Made by a program: the position numbers and the translations under genes | Shown: positions 33,056 through 41,021 of the stretch, in pieces | How positions within the stretch are numbered: position 1 is the stretch's first letter | How the letters are laid out: each line of letters opens with the position of its first letter | The notes under the pieces: model-generated | Database searches by the model: none | What the model saw: the letters and a program-made list of their open reading frames with translations, nothing else | Told to the model about the DNA's origin: nothing | DNA from: Microthrixaceae bacterium | GTDB lineage: Bacteria; Actinomycetota; Acidimicrobiia; Acidimicrobiales; Poriferisodalaceae | Assembly: GCA_011523825.1 (NCBI GenBank) | Contig: WTFX01000027.1 | Span: forward strand, 124,001-188,000 | Length of the DNA: 64,000 bases | Direction: 5' to 3'

Positions 33056-33811
33056 CTAGGTCGGCAGCGGCGCCCGGCCGGACAGGTGCTCGGCCAGATT
33101 CGACGCGGCCTCGATCAGCACGAGGCCGATGTCGTGGGTGCTATTCGGATCGGGGAAACGGTACGCCGGGCCGTGAACATGCAAGGCCGCCACCACCGCT
33201 CCCTCCTCGTTCAATACCGGCGCAGCCGCCGAGTTGATCCCGATGGCGAACTCCTCGTACACCCAGACGTACCCGGCGCTGGCCACTTGGCTGAGCCGCG
33301 TCTTCAGCGCCTCGGCATCGACCATGCTGTTCGCGGTCGTCGCCTCGAGACCGGCACTCATGTAGTCGTCGAGTGCTTCCGGGCTGAGGTGGGCCAGGTA
33401 CACGAGCCCCGACGGCACCAAGTGCATCGGGCAGTACTCGCCTGTCCATGAGCGCACCTGCACCTCCGACTCGGGCTCGACCTGGTCGAGGTAGTACACC
33501 GTCCGATCAGCACGAACGCTCACCCCGGCTGTCTCGCCGACCTGGTTGACCAGACTGTGCAGGTGCGGGCGCGCTGCGGCCAACAGACTCCGATCGGCTC
33601 CAGCAGCGCCGATGATGTCGATGAGCCCTTGCCCGAGCCGGTAATCGCCGCCCGCGTCGTCCTGGACGACGGCGTCGACCGCTTCGAGCGACGTCAGCAG
33701 CCGAGCCACGGTGCTCTTGGGCAGCCCGACGTGATCGGCAACATCGGTGACGCCCTGCGGTCCGACGGCCAATGCCCGCAGCACGGCGAATGCACGAGAG
33801 ATCGACTGCAT
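33056..33811 (-). CDS. IclR-family transcriptional regulator
   Basis: This is a 251-residue protein. The N-terminal winged helix (MQSISRAFAVLRALAVG, then GVTDVADHVGLPKSTVARLLTSLEA) and the C-terminal IclR effector domain (GIDIIG-like turn, VEPESEVQVRSWTGEY, GINSAAAPVLNEEGAVVAALHVHGP) are both intact. I chose ATG 33811, which has a GGAG site; the longer frame runs into the operator region. It lies between etfA and the formate dehydrogenase operon and has a tandem operator in its own promoter. It is the natural candidate to control the three operator-bearing promoters. Its effector is unknown; a methylated amine is plausible. Confidence 0.9.
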   Translation of the reverse strand: MQSISRAFAVLRALAVGPQGVTDVADHVGLPKSTVARLLTSLEAVDAVVQDDAGGDYRLGQGLIDIIGAAGADRSLLAAARPHLHSLVNQVGETAGVSVRADRTVYYLDQVEPESEVQVRSWTGEYCPMHLVPSGLVYLAHLSPEALDDYMSAGLEATTANSMVDAEALKTRLSQVASAGYVWVYEEFAIGINSAAAPVLNEEGAVVAALHVHGPAYRFPDPNSTHDIGLVLIEAASNLAEHLSGRAPLPT

Positions 33812-33864
33812 CGGCTCCACGGTAGCCCGCGGCCAGCTCGGACCTGTCAGTTGAGCGTGATTTT

Positions 33865-33899
33865 GTGCCGTATTGTGGAACTGTTCTGCAATGCGGAAC
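33865..33899. promoter_or_regulatory. Tandem palindromic operator, copy B (iclR / formate dehydrogenase)
   Basis: The two dyads GTGCCGTATTGTGGAAC (33865-33881) and GTTCTGCAATGCGGAAC (33883-33899) are separated by one T, exactly as in copies A and C. It lies 54 bp before the iclR start and 122 bp before the formate dehydrogenase start, so it can serve both. Beyond it (33900-34021) an AT-richer stretch near 33940-33965 may hold the formate dehydrogenase promoter. Confidence 0.75.
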
Positions 33900-34021
33900 G
33901 CTGGCTCGTTCATGCAACGCACGCGAGATGTAGTCAGGGTGAAATAATTCTCATCACAGTAAAGGCGCCCGCGGCAACGTAGAATTCGAGGTCACGGGAC
34001 GTATGCGACCGGGGAGGGGCG

Positions 34022-36052
34022 ATGCCGCGGGGGACCGGTGCCCGACGAAACAGTGCACGATCGGGGGGGCGTCAGGCACCTCTCGCACGACTCGACACGC
34101 CCCTGGTACGCGACGGCGGTGTCTTGCGCCCGGCGAGCTGGGACGATGCGCTCGACCGGGCTGCATCGGGGCTGCGGGCGGCTACCCAGCAGCACGGTGC
34201 CGGCGGCGTCGGCATGTTCTCCTGCTCCAAGAGCACCAACGAGATGAACTACGCAGCCCAGAAGTTCATGCGGACGGTGCTGAAGTCCAACAACATCGAT
34301 TCCTGTAACCGCACCTGACACGCTCCGTCGGTCGTCGGTCTGGCGACAGTGTTCGGACTCGGGGGCGGAACGTGCTCCTACCAGGAGATCACTGAGACTG
34401 ATGTGATCCTGCTGTGGGGATCGAATGCCCGCGAGGCACACCCCATCTTCTTCCATCACCTGCTGCGGGGTCTCGACAACGGCGCGGCCATGTACGCCGT
34501 GGATCCCCGCCGCACCTCCTCAGCCGAGTTCGCCGACGTGTGGCTCGGCCTCGACGTCGGCACAGACATCGCGCTGTCCAACACGGTGGCTCGCGAGATC
34601 ATCGCCCGCCGAATGCACAACCAGTCCTTCATCGATCATGCGACAACAGGGTTCGATGCCTACGCAGAATCGGTAGAGCCGTTCACCCTCGACGAGGGCG
34701 AGCGGCTCACCGGAGTCCCGGCAGAGGCCATCGCGGAGATGGCTCACACGTACGCCACAGCCGACCGAGCGCAGATCCTGTGGACCCTGGGCATCACGGA
34801 GCACCACACGGCGGTCGAGAACGTGCTCTCGCTGTGCAACTTGGCGCTGCTGACCGGTCATGTCGGTCGGCGCGGTTCGGGCCTGGTGCCTCTGCGAGGC
34901 CAGAACAACGTGCAGGGCGGCGGCGACATGGGTGCTCTGCCTGATCGGCTGCCCGGGTTCCAACCGCTCACCGACCCGCAGGTCCGGGCTCGCTACGAGA
35001 GCACCTGGGGTTGCGAGCTGAATCCCGTCCCGGGAAAGCACCTCACCGCGATGTTCGACGCCATGGAAGCTGGAGAACTGCGGGCTCTCTATGTCATCGG
35101 GGAGAACCCGGCAGACTCCGAAGCCAATGTGGCGCACGCCCGCAAGCTGCTCGAAGGGCTGGATCTGCTGGTCGTTCAGGACATCTCGCTGACACGCACC
35201 GCGCGGATGGCTGATGTGGTGCTGCCCGCGGCCGCGGGTTGGGCCTCCAGCGAGGGCACTGTCACCTCCTCCGAGCGGCGTGTCCAGCGGGTGCGTGCCG
35301 CGGTGCCCCCCCAGGGTGACGCACGCGACGACGTGCACATCATCAGCGAGTTGGCAGCGCACATGGGCACCCAGTGGCCGGCCACGTCGGCGCAGGAACT
35401 GTGGGACGAGATGCGTTCGCTGTCGCCGCTGCATGGCGGCATGAGCTGGGAACGCCTCGAGGCGAGCGGCGGCCTGCAGTGGCCCTGCCCCCACGACGAC
35501 CATCCCGGCACCGAGTTCCTGCATAGCTGGCTCTGGGAACCCGACCTCGACGGTCGTGCGCCGGCACCGTTCTCGGTCGTCGTCCACCGTCCTCCCGCGG
35601 AGGCGTTGAGCGAGCAGTTCCCGTTGCGCCTGACCACCGGCCGGGTACTCGACTCATACAACACCGGCGCCCAGTCCGCCGGCTACTCCTCGCCGATCCG
35701 TTCCGGTGACGCCATCGAGATCAGCCCTGCCGACGCAGCGGATCTCGGGCTTGCCGAAGGCGACACCGTTCGTGTGAGCTCACCGCGGGGCTCGGTCGAT
35801 ATGCATGTGCATGTCACCGATCGCCTTCCGACAGGCCTGGTCTTCACGACGTTCCATTTTCCGGAGCTCGTGGATGCGAATCTGCTCACGAACGATGCCT
35901 GGGACGTCCGCAGCGGCACGGCGGAGTTCAAGGCAGCGGCTGTGCGCATCGACCCGTTGCCGGCTGCCACAGCCGCCACCGGCGGCACATTCGGCACAGC
36001 CGCCGCTGGCAGCACATCGGGCGTTGCAGCGGCAGGTGGCGCCGGTGGCTGA
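34022..36052 (+). CDS. Selenocysteine formate dehydrogenase, molybdopterin catalytic subunit (UGA at 34316 read as Sec)
   Basis: The gene is one 676-residue frame interrupted only by TGA at 34316-34318 (codon 99). The context NNIDSCNRT-U-HAPSVVGL is the active site of molybdenum/tungsten formate dehydrogenases, where Sec or Cys binds the metal and the next residue is His. An SECIS hairpin follows. The enzyme oxidises formate to CO2. Further family blocks are EITETDVILLWGSNAREAHP, LGITEHHTAVENVLSLCNLALLTG, GQNNVQGGGDMG and the C-terminal molybdopterin-dinucleotide domain (FPLRLTTGRVLDSYNTG). The usual N-terminal CxxCxxxC [4Fe-4S] domain is absent and is encoded instead by the gene at 37826. 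A GGGGAGGGG ribosome-binding site supports ATG 34022. The last ~30 residues are an odd Ala/Gly/Thr-rich tail. Confidence 0.9.
34316..34347 (+). other. Selenocysteine UGA codon and SECIS hairpin
   Basis: TGA (34316-34318) is followed by a 6-bp stem, GTCGTC (34331-34336) with GGCGAC (34342-34347), closing the pentaloop GGTCT (34337-34341). GGUCU is the apical loop of the E. coli fdhF SECIS recognised by SelB, and the 18-nt distance from UGA to the loop equals the fdhF spacing as I recall it. The hairpin lies inside the coding sequence, as in other bacteria. No selA, selB, selD or tRNA-Sec gene was seen in the window. Confidence 0.85.
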
Positions 36053-37829
36053 CCTGCACTTCTCCGATGCGGAGCCCACCGCATCGGAGCGACGAGCGGT
36101 GCTCGCTGCACTCAGCGTCACCTCCGAGCGCGATGGCGCCGTCGTTTTCGAGCATCCGCGCGTTGTGCGCGCAGGGATGCAACGGCGCAGGCAGCTGCGG
36201 CACCAGTTGCTGCCCGCACTGCACGCGCTCCAGCGCGAGGCCGGGTGGATCTCGCCGGGCGGCCTCAACTTCGTCGGCCGGACGCTGGGCGTGCCGCCGG
36301 CGGAGGCCTACGGCGTGGCCACCTTCTACGAGATGTTCCGCACCGAGGCCCCCGCCCACGAGCTCAGCGTCCGCCATGTCTGCGTCGATCCCATCTGCGC
36401 GCTGGCCGGCGCCGCGCCGCTGGCAGAGCACCTGCGCTCTCAGGGTCACGCCGTGCACGAGGGCCCATGCCTCGGGCAGTGCGAACGGGCACCGGCGACC
36501 TTCATCCAGGGCCGCCGCGAGCCCGACCGCGTCCCCGCAGACGGCAGCGGTCCTGACTCGCTGCTGGTGAGCCTCACGGCGACGACGCCCGAAGCGCCCA
36601 GCCTGCTGCGGCACATGATCGGAAGGGATCGGGACCACAGCGATCCCGTATCCATACAGGTGTACCGGGAGCGAGGTGGGGGAGCAGCCCTGGATGCAGC
36701 TCTGCGACTCGGAACCGACGAAGTCATCGCCCAGGTGACCGCAGCCGGGCTGTCGGGGCGCGGCGGGGCCGCCTTTCCGACTGGCATCAAATGGCGAGCT
36801 GTGGCCGACGGCGACGGCCCCAAGCACGTCGTGGCCAACATCGACGAATCTGAGCCGGGAACGTTCAAGGATCGGCTGCTCTGCGAGCTGGATCCCTTGG
36901 CCATCATCGAGTCCATCGCTGTGGCCGGCTTGACCGTCGGGGCCGAGCACGGCTGGATCTACATACGCGGCGAATACCCGCTGGCCACCCAACGCCTCCG
37001 GCACGCCATCGCGCAAGCCCGCAGCGCCGGCTGGCTTGGCGATGATGCGGCTGGGTCCGGGCAGCCATTCGACATCGAGTTGCGCAGGGGCGCCGGCGCA
37101 TACATCTGCGGCGAGGAAACCGCCCTGTTCAACTCGCTCGAAGGCTTCAGGGGGGAGCCCCGCAACAAGCCGCCGTTCCCCACCACCCACGGATTGTTCG
37201 GCCGCCCGACGGTGGTGAACAACCCAGAGACGCTGCTCAACGTGAACGAGATCCTGCGCATCGGTCCTGAGGCGTACCGCAGCGTCGGAACCGAGGGCTC
37301 GCCGGGCACGAAGCTGTTCTGCCTGTCCGGCCACGTCGGCCGGCCTGGGCTCTACGAAGCTCCTTTCGGTGTATCGTTGGGCGAGCTGCTGGAGCTGGCC
37401 GGAGGTGTGCAGGGCACGCTGGCCGCAGTGCTGCTCGGCGGCGCTGCGGGCAGCTTCGTCGGACCCGACGCGGAGGCGCTGCCGCTGTCCCTGGAAGACA
37501 CCCGTGCCGCCGGCACGACGCTCGGCTCGGGTCCAGTGATGGTCTTCAACGACACTGCCGACATGAGCGCCGTGATCGAGCGACTGGCCAAGTTCTTCCG
37601 CGACGAGTCCTGCGGACAGTGCGTTCCGTGCCGCGTCGGCACGGTCCGCCAGCACGAGCTGGTGACGCAGATCCGTCGGGCAGGCAGCCCGACGGAGCCT
37701 CAGCGTGAGCTGCTCGGCGACATCGCAGATGCCATGGGCGATGCTTCCATCTGCGGTCTCGGCCATACTGCGGCCTCGGCGGTGCTGTCGGGGATGCGGC
37801 TGGGCTTGCTGGAGGCTCAAGAGTCATGA
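36045..37829 (+). CDS. NAD-linked formate dehydrogenase diaphorase subunit, NuoE-NuoF fusion
   Basis: This is a 594-residue fusion of two proteins that are usually separate. The NuoE/FdsG-like part (about residues 1-165) has the [2Fe-2S] cysteines 113, 118, 142 and 146. The NuoF/FdsB-like part follows with the FMN/NADH motifs GLSGRGGAAFPTG and GAGAYICGEETALFNSLEG, and the [4Fe-4S] motif SCGQCVPCRVGT with a distal Cys in ICGLG. It should pass electrons from formate oxidation to NAD+. I chose GTG 36045, which overlaps the catalytic gene's stop by 8 nt; GTG 36036 is an alternative. The stop overlaps the next gene's start (ATGA). Confidence 0.92.
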   Translation: MADLHFSDAEPTASERRAVLAALSVTSERDGAVVFEHPRVVRAGMQRRRQLRHQLLPALHALQREAGWISPGGLNFVGRTLGVPPAEAYGVATFYEMFRTEAPAHELSVRHVCVDPICALAGAAPLAEHLRSQGHAVHEGPCLGQCERAPATFIQGRREPDRVPADGSGPDSLLVSLTATTPEAPSLLRHMIGRDRDHSDPVSIQVYRERGGGAALDAALRLGTDEVIAQVTAAGLSGRGGAAFPTGIKWRAVADGDGPKHVVANIDESEPGTFKDRLLCELDPLAIIESIAVAGLTVGAEHGWIYIRGEYPLATQRLRHAIAQARSAGWLGDDAAGSGQPFDIELRRGAGAYICGEETALFNSLEGFRGEPRNKPPFPTTHGLFGRPTVVNNPETLLNVNEILRIGPEAYRSVGTEGSPGTKLFCLSGHVGRPGLYEAPFGVSLGELLELAGGVQGTLAAVLLGGAAGSFVGPDAEALPLSLEDTRAAGTTLGSGPVMVFNDTADMSAVIERLAKFFRDESCGQCVPCRVGTVRQHELVTQIRRAGSPTEPQRELLGDIADAMGDASICGLGHTAASAVLSGMRLGLLEAQES

Positions 37830-38770
37830 GTTCCGGAAACGGCAGCACCACATCGCAGGTCACGGTCAGCATCGACGGACATGAGGTGACGGTGCCGCTG
37901 GGCCAGACCATCCTGGCTGCATGCACTGCTGCCGGTGTGGACACACCGACAATCTGCTGGGCGCCCAACCTCACGCCGGTGAACGTGTGTCGTGTCTGCG
38001 TGGTGGAGCTGGAAGGCTCCCGCACGCTCGTGCCTGCCTGTTCACGGCCCGCCGAAGACGGCATGCAGATCAGCACAGATTCTGAGCGGGTGCGCCACAG
38101 CAGGCGCATGGTGCTGGAGTTCCTGGACTCGGCCAATGATCTGTCCCAAGCGACAGAGATCACAGCGTGGTCCCAGCACTACGGTGCCGATGCGGGCCGT
38201 TATGGCTCTGCAGTGAATGACGCCGCCGAGGTCGAGATTTCCCAGGTGGACGATCCCGTGCGGATTCAGGACGATCTCTATATCCGCGCCTATGACCGTT
38301 GCGTGCTGTGCTACAAGTGCGTCGAGGCGTGCGGCGACGATGCCCAGCACACCTTTGCCATAGCGGTGGCGGGGCGAGGTTTCGACGCCCGTATCCGTAC
38401 CGAGTACGACGTCGAACTCCCGGAGAGCGCGTGTGTCTATTGCGGCAATTGCGTCGCGGTGTGTCCCACCGGTGCCTTGCAGTTCCGTACCGAGTTCGAT
38501 CTGCGGGCGGTGGGCGAGTGGCGACCCGATGACCAGACGGTCACCCGCACGGTGTGCTCGTACTGCGGAGTGGGATGCAATCTCGAGCTGCATACCCAGG
38601 ACGATCAGATCGTGAAGGTGACGTCGCCGGCAGATCATTCGGTGACGAGCGGCCACCTGTGCATCAAGGGCCGATTCGGCTGGCAGTACGTCCACGCGCC
38701 GGCCTTCGAACCGCCTGCGGCTGACACGTCCGCCTCAGAAGGCCCTTCTCCCGACAACACAGGGTCCTAG
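37826..38770 (+). CDS. Formate dehydrogenase iron-sulfur subunit carrying the detached N-terminal domains of the catalytic subunit
   Basis: This 314-residue protein is built like the N-terminus of a FdhA/FdsA catalytic subunit. A plant-type [2Fe-2S] domain uses Cys44, 55, 58 and 72. Two [4Fe-4S] motifs use Cys159/162/165/169 and Cys203/206/209/213. Finally there is a Mo-enzyme [4Fe-4S] domain with CSYCGVGC (244, 247, 251) and Cys279 in CIKGRFGWQYV. In ordinary enzymes that last domain leads straight into the sequence that opens the catalytic gene at 34022, so the chain is split exactly at this boundary. The NuoG-type His-Cys3 cluster motif is missing. It is the last enzyme gene of the operon. 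Confidence 0.9.
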   Translation: MSSGNGSTTSQVTVSIDGHEVTVPLGQTILAACTAAGVDTPTICWAPNLTPVNVCRVCVVELEGSRTLVPACSRPAEDGMQISTDSERVRHSRRMVLEFLDSANDLSQATEITAWSQHYGADAGRYGSAVNDAAEVEISQVDDPVRIQDDLYIRAYDRCVLCYKCVEACGDDAQHTFAIAVAGRGFDARIRTEYDVELPESACVYCGNCVAVCPTGALQFRTEFDLRAVGEWRPDDQTVTRTVCSYCGVGCNLELHTQDDQIVKVTSPADHSVTSGHLCIKGRFGWQYVHAPAFEPPAADTSASEGPSPDNTGS

Positions 38771-38776
38771 ACGCCG

Positions 38777-40162
38777 GTGTCGGCGGACGATCCGGCCCCA
38801 CCTGCCGGAGGCGGCGGCTCAGCAACAGCGCGCGTTTCCCGCCGCAATCGCGCCCTCCGGCGTGCTCGGGACATGGCGACCGAACACCTGCCGCGCATTG
38901 CACGTTCGGAGGCGCCCGAACCGCTCGTCGGCGGTCCCGCTCTCGCTTCGACGGCAGCTCGCAGCACAGCGCTGTTCGTGGGCATAGCGCTGCTGATGGC
39001 CGGTAACGGCCTGCAGAACACGCTGCTGGGAGTCCGGGCCGAATCAGAGGGGTTCGGATCCACGGTCGCCGGCCTGGTCATGGCGATGAACTTCGTGGGA
39101 TTCCTCGTGGGTGCCGCCGTCGCCCCGCATTTCCTGCGCCAGGTCGGCCACGTGCGGGTCTTCGCGGCTCTGGCTTCCGCCGGCAGCAGTGTCGTGCTGG
39201 TGCAGGCGGTGTTCGTCAACCCGGTGGTATGGGGTGTCGGCCGCTTCGGCTGGGGTGTCTGCTTTGCCGCACTGATCGTGGTGGCGGAAACCTGGCTCAA
39301 CGAATTGGCGACCAACGAGAACCGGGGCCGGATGCTGGCTCGCTACATGGTCATCACCATGGGCGCCATAGCGACCGGCCAGCTGCTGGTGGCCACCGCA
39401 GACACCGATGGCTTCGCGCTGTTCGCCGTGGTGTCGGTGATGGTCTCGCTGGCGTTGGTGCCGATGTCGCTGTCGGCCTCTGCCAATCCACCGGTGGTGG
39501 TGCCTGAGCGGGTCGGGCTGCGCACGCTGATGCAGACGGCACCCACCGGGGTCGTCGTGGCATTCCTGGTCGGGGCTGCGCTGGGTTCCATCTCGGCGAT
39601 CGGGCCGGTCTATGCGGCGTCGCGAGGGCTGACACCGATCCAAGTGGCGCTCTTTGTCGCAGCGCCGATGGTCGGCAGTCTCTTCGGGCAGGTGCCGCTG
39701 GGCCGTCTCTCCGATCGCGTTCCGCGGCGCATTGTCATCGTTGCCGCCGCCGTGATTGCGGGCAGCGCATGCGCACTGATGATGCTGCTCGATGAGGCGA
39801 CGCCGCTCGGTATCGCTGTCATGGGCCTCATGGGGATGTTCGCTTACCCGATCTACTCCATGGCGGTGGCACAGGCGAATGACTGGCTGCGAGACTCCCA
39901 GCGAGCCGGCGCCAGTGCTGTGATGGTGCGGATGAACGGCGTCGGCGCCACGGTAGGGCCGATCTGTGCGGCGATCGGCATGTCAGTGACCCTCAATGCC
40001 TTCTACGTGGTCATGACGGCAGCGCACATCTCCATCGCCACCTTCGTTGCCGGGCGCATGCTGCTGGTCGCCGGTCCGACGGTGGCGCAGCAGGGGACGT
40101 TCCTGCCGATTCCTGCCCGAGCCTCAGCAGCCGTGGCAACGCTGCTGCGGTGGCGGCGGTAG
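38777..40162 (+). CDS. MFS transporter in the formate dehydrogenase operon
   Basis: This is a 461-residue protein with a 60-residue charged cytoplasmic N-terminus and 12 hydrophobic segments. It resembles the YcaD-like subgroup of major facilitators (ALLMAGNGLQNTLLGVRA; WLNELATNENRGRMLARY in the central loop). The GTG start lies 6 bp after the iron-sulfur subunit stop, so it is probably co-transcribed with formate dehydrogenase. The context suggests uptake of a methylated one-carbon substrate or export of a pathway product, but the substrate is not evident from sequence. Confidence 0.85.
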   Translation: MSADDPAPPAGGGGSATARVSRRNRALRRARDMATEHLPRIARSEAPEPLVGGPALASTAARSTALFVGIALLMAGNGLQNTLLGVRAESEGFGSTVAGLVMAMNFVGFLVGAAVAPHFLRQVGHVRVFAALASAGSSVVLVQAVFVNPVVWGVGRFGWGVCFAALIVVAETWLNELATNENRGRMLARYMVITMGAIATGQLLVATADTDGFALFAVVSVMVSLALVPMSLSASANPPVVVPERVGLRTLMQTAPTGVVVAFLVGAALGSISAIGPVYAASRGLTPIQVALFVAAPMVGSLFGQVPLGRLSDRVPRRIVIVAAAVIAGSACALMMLLDEATPLGIAVMGLMGMFAYPIYSMAVAQANDWLRDSQRAGASAVMVRMNGVGATVGPICAAIGMSVTLNAFYVVMTAAHISIATFVAGRMLLVAGPTVAQQGTFLPIPARASAAVATLLRWRR

Positions 40163-40184
40163 AGCGTCTGCGAGAGACAGCAGC

Positions 40185-41009
40185 GTGGGAGCCCTGTTCG
40201 GCCTGCTGACGTCGGTGAGCATCGGCACCAGCGATCTGTTCGGGCGCCGGGTAGTGACTCGCTGCCACGTGCTGTCGGCGATGATCGTGTTTCAGGGTGC
40301 TGCAGCGCTCGTATCGCTCGCGATGCTGCCCCTCATCGGAGGCTCGTTCGCGGTTGACGATTTCGGGAGGGGGCTGGCATCAGGACTCGGGCTCGGCGCG
40401 GGCTTGGCGTTGTACTACACGTCACTCGATCGGGCCGGTTCGGCCATCGCCGCGCCGATCGTGGCGACACTGTCAGCAGTCATTCCGTTTGCGTACACCG
40501 CTCTGCGGGGTCATGAACCGCCGCTCATCGGCATCATCGGGGCCGCAGTGGCATTCGGCGGGCTTGGCCTGGTGACAGCCGGCGGGACCCGCGGCCGCCA
40601 TGCAGCAGCGGGAACGGTCTGGGCAATCCTGTCGGGCCTGGGATACGGCGTCGGCCTCAGCGTCCTGGTGGATCTGTCCGAGAGCTCGGGAGCATGGCCC
40701 GGATTCGGCCAGCGGCTGACGTCGGTGGCGCTCATGGCCGCGGTGGTCGCGATCCGCGGTCTCCCGGCGCTGCCGCCAGCCGAGGTGATGGGCTTCGCGC
40801 TGCTGACCGGAGTCGCCAGCGCCGGCGCCACCATCTTCTACATCATCGGCATCTGGTTCGATCCGCCCACCACCGTGGTAGGTGCGTCGATGTTCCCGGT
40901 GATGAGCGTCATCGTCGGCAGGATCGCCTACCAGGATTCTCTCAACGCGCGCCAAGGGGTCGGCATCGTCGCGGCCGTGGCCGGTGTCACTGCCGTCGTT
41001 GCCACTTGA
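40185..41009 (+). CDS. EamA/DMT-family transporter
   Basis: This is a 274-residue protein with ten hydrophobic segments in two repeats, the layout of the drug/metabolite transporter superfamily. Repeat one includes GLGAGLALYYTSLDRAGSAIAAPI and repeat two GVASAGATIFYIIGIWFDPPTTVV. GTG 40185 is used because the membrane protein begins there; the frame extends into the upstream gene without support. It follows the MFS gene at 22 bp and is convergent with the mttB operon at 12 bp. The substrate is unknown. Confidence 0.85.
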   Translation: MGALFGLLTSVSIGTSDLFGRRVVTRCHVLSAMIVFQGAAALVSLAMLPLIGGSFAVDDFGRGLASGLGLGAGLALYYTSLDRAGSAIAAPIVATLSAVIPFAYTALRGHEPPLIGIIGAAVAFGGLGLVTAGGTRGRHAAAGTVWAILSGLGYGVGLSVLVDLSESSGAWPGFGQRLTSVALMAAVVAIRGLPALPPAEVMGFALLTGVASAGATIFYIIGIWFDPPTTVVGASMFPVMSVIVGRIAYQDSLNARQGVGIVAAVAGVTAVVAT

Positions 41010-41021
41010 GACGCCGAGGCG

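Noticed and set aside
34022-34318. A 98-residue truncated formate dehydrogenase pseudogene followed by a separate gene at 34349
   Set aside because: The frame continues without shift after the TGA, the TGA sits at the Sec active-site position, and an SECIS hairpin with the GGUCU loop follows. Recoding explains it better than decay.
35928-37820. A 630-residue minus-strand open frame
   Set aside because: It is the antisense shadow of the NuoE-NuoF fusion, whose motifs are unambiguous.
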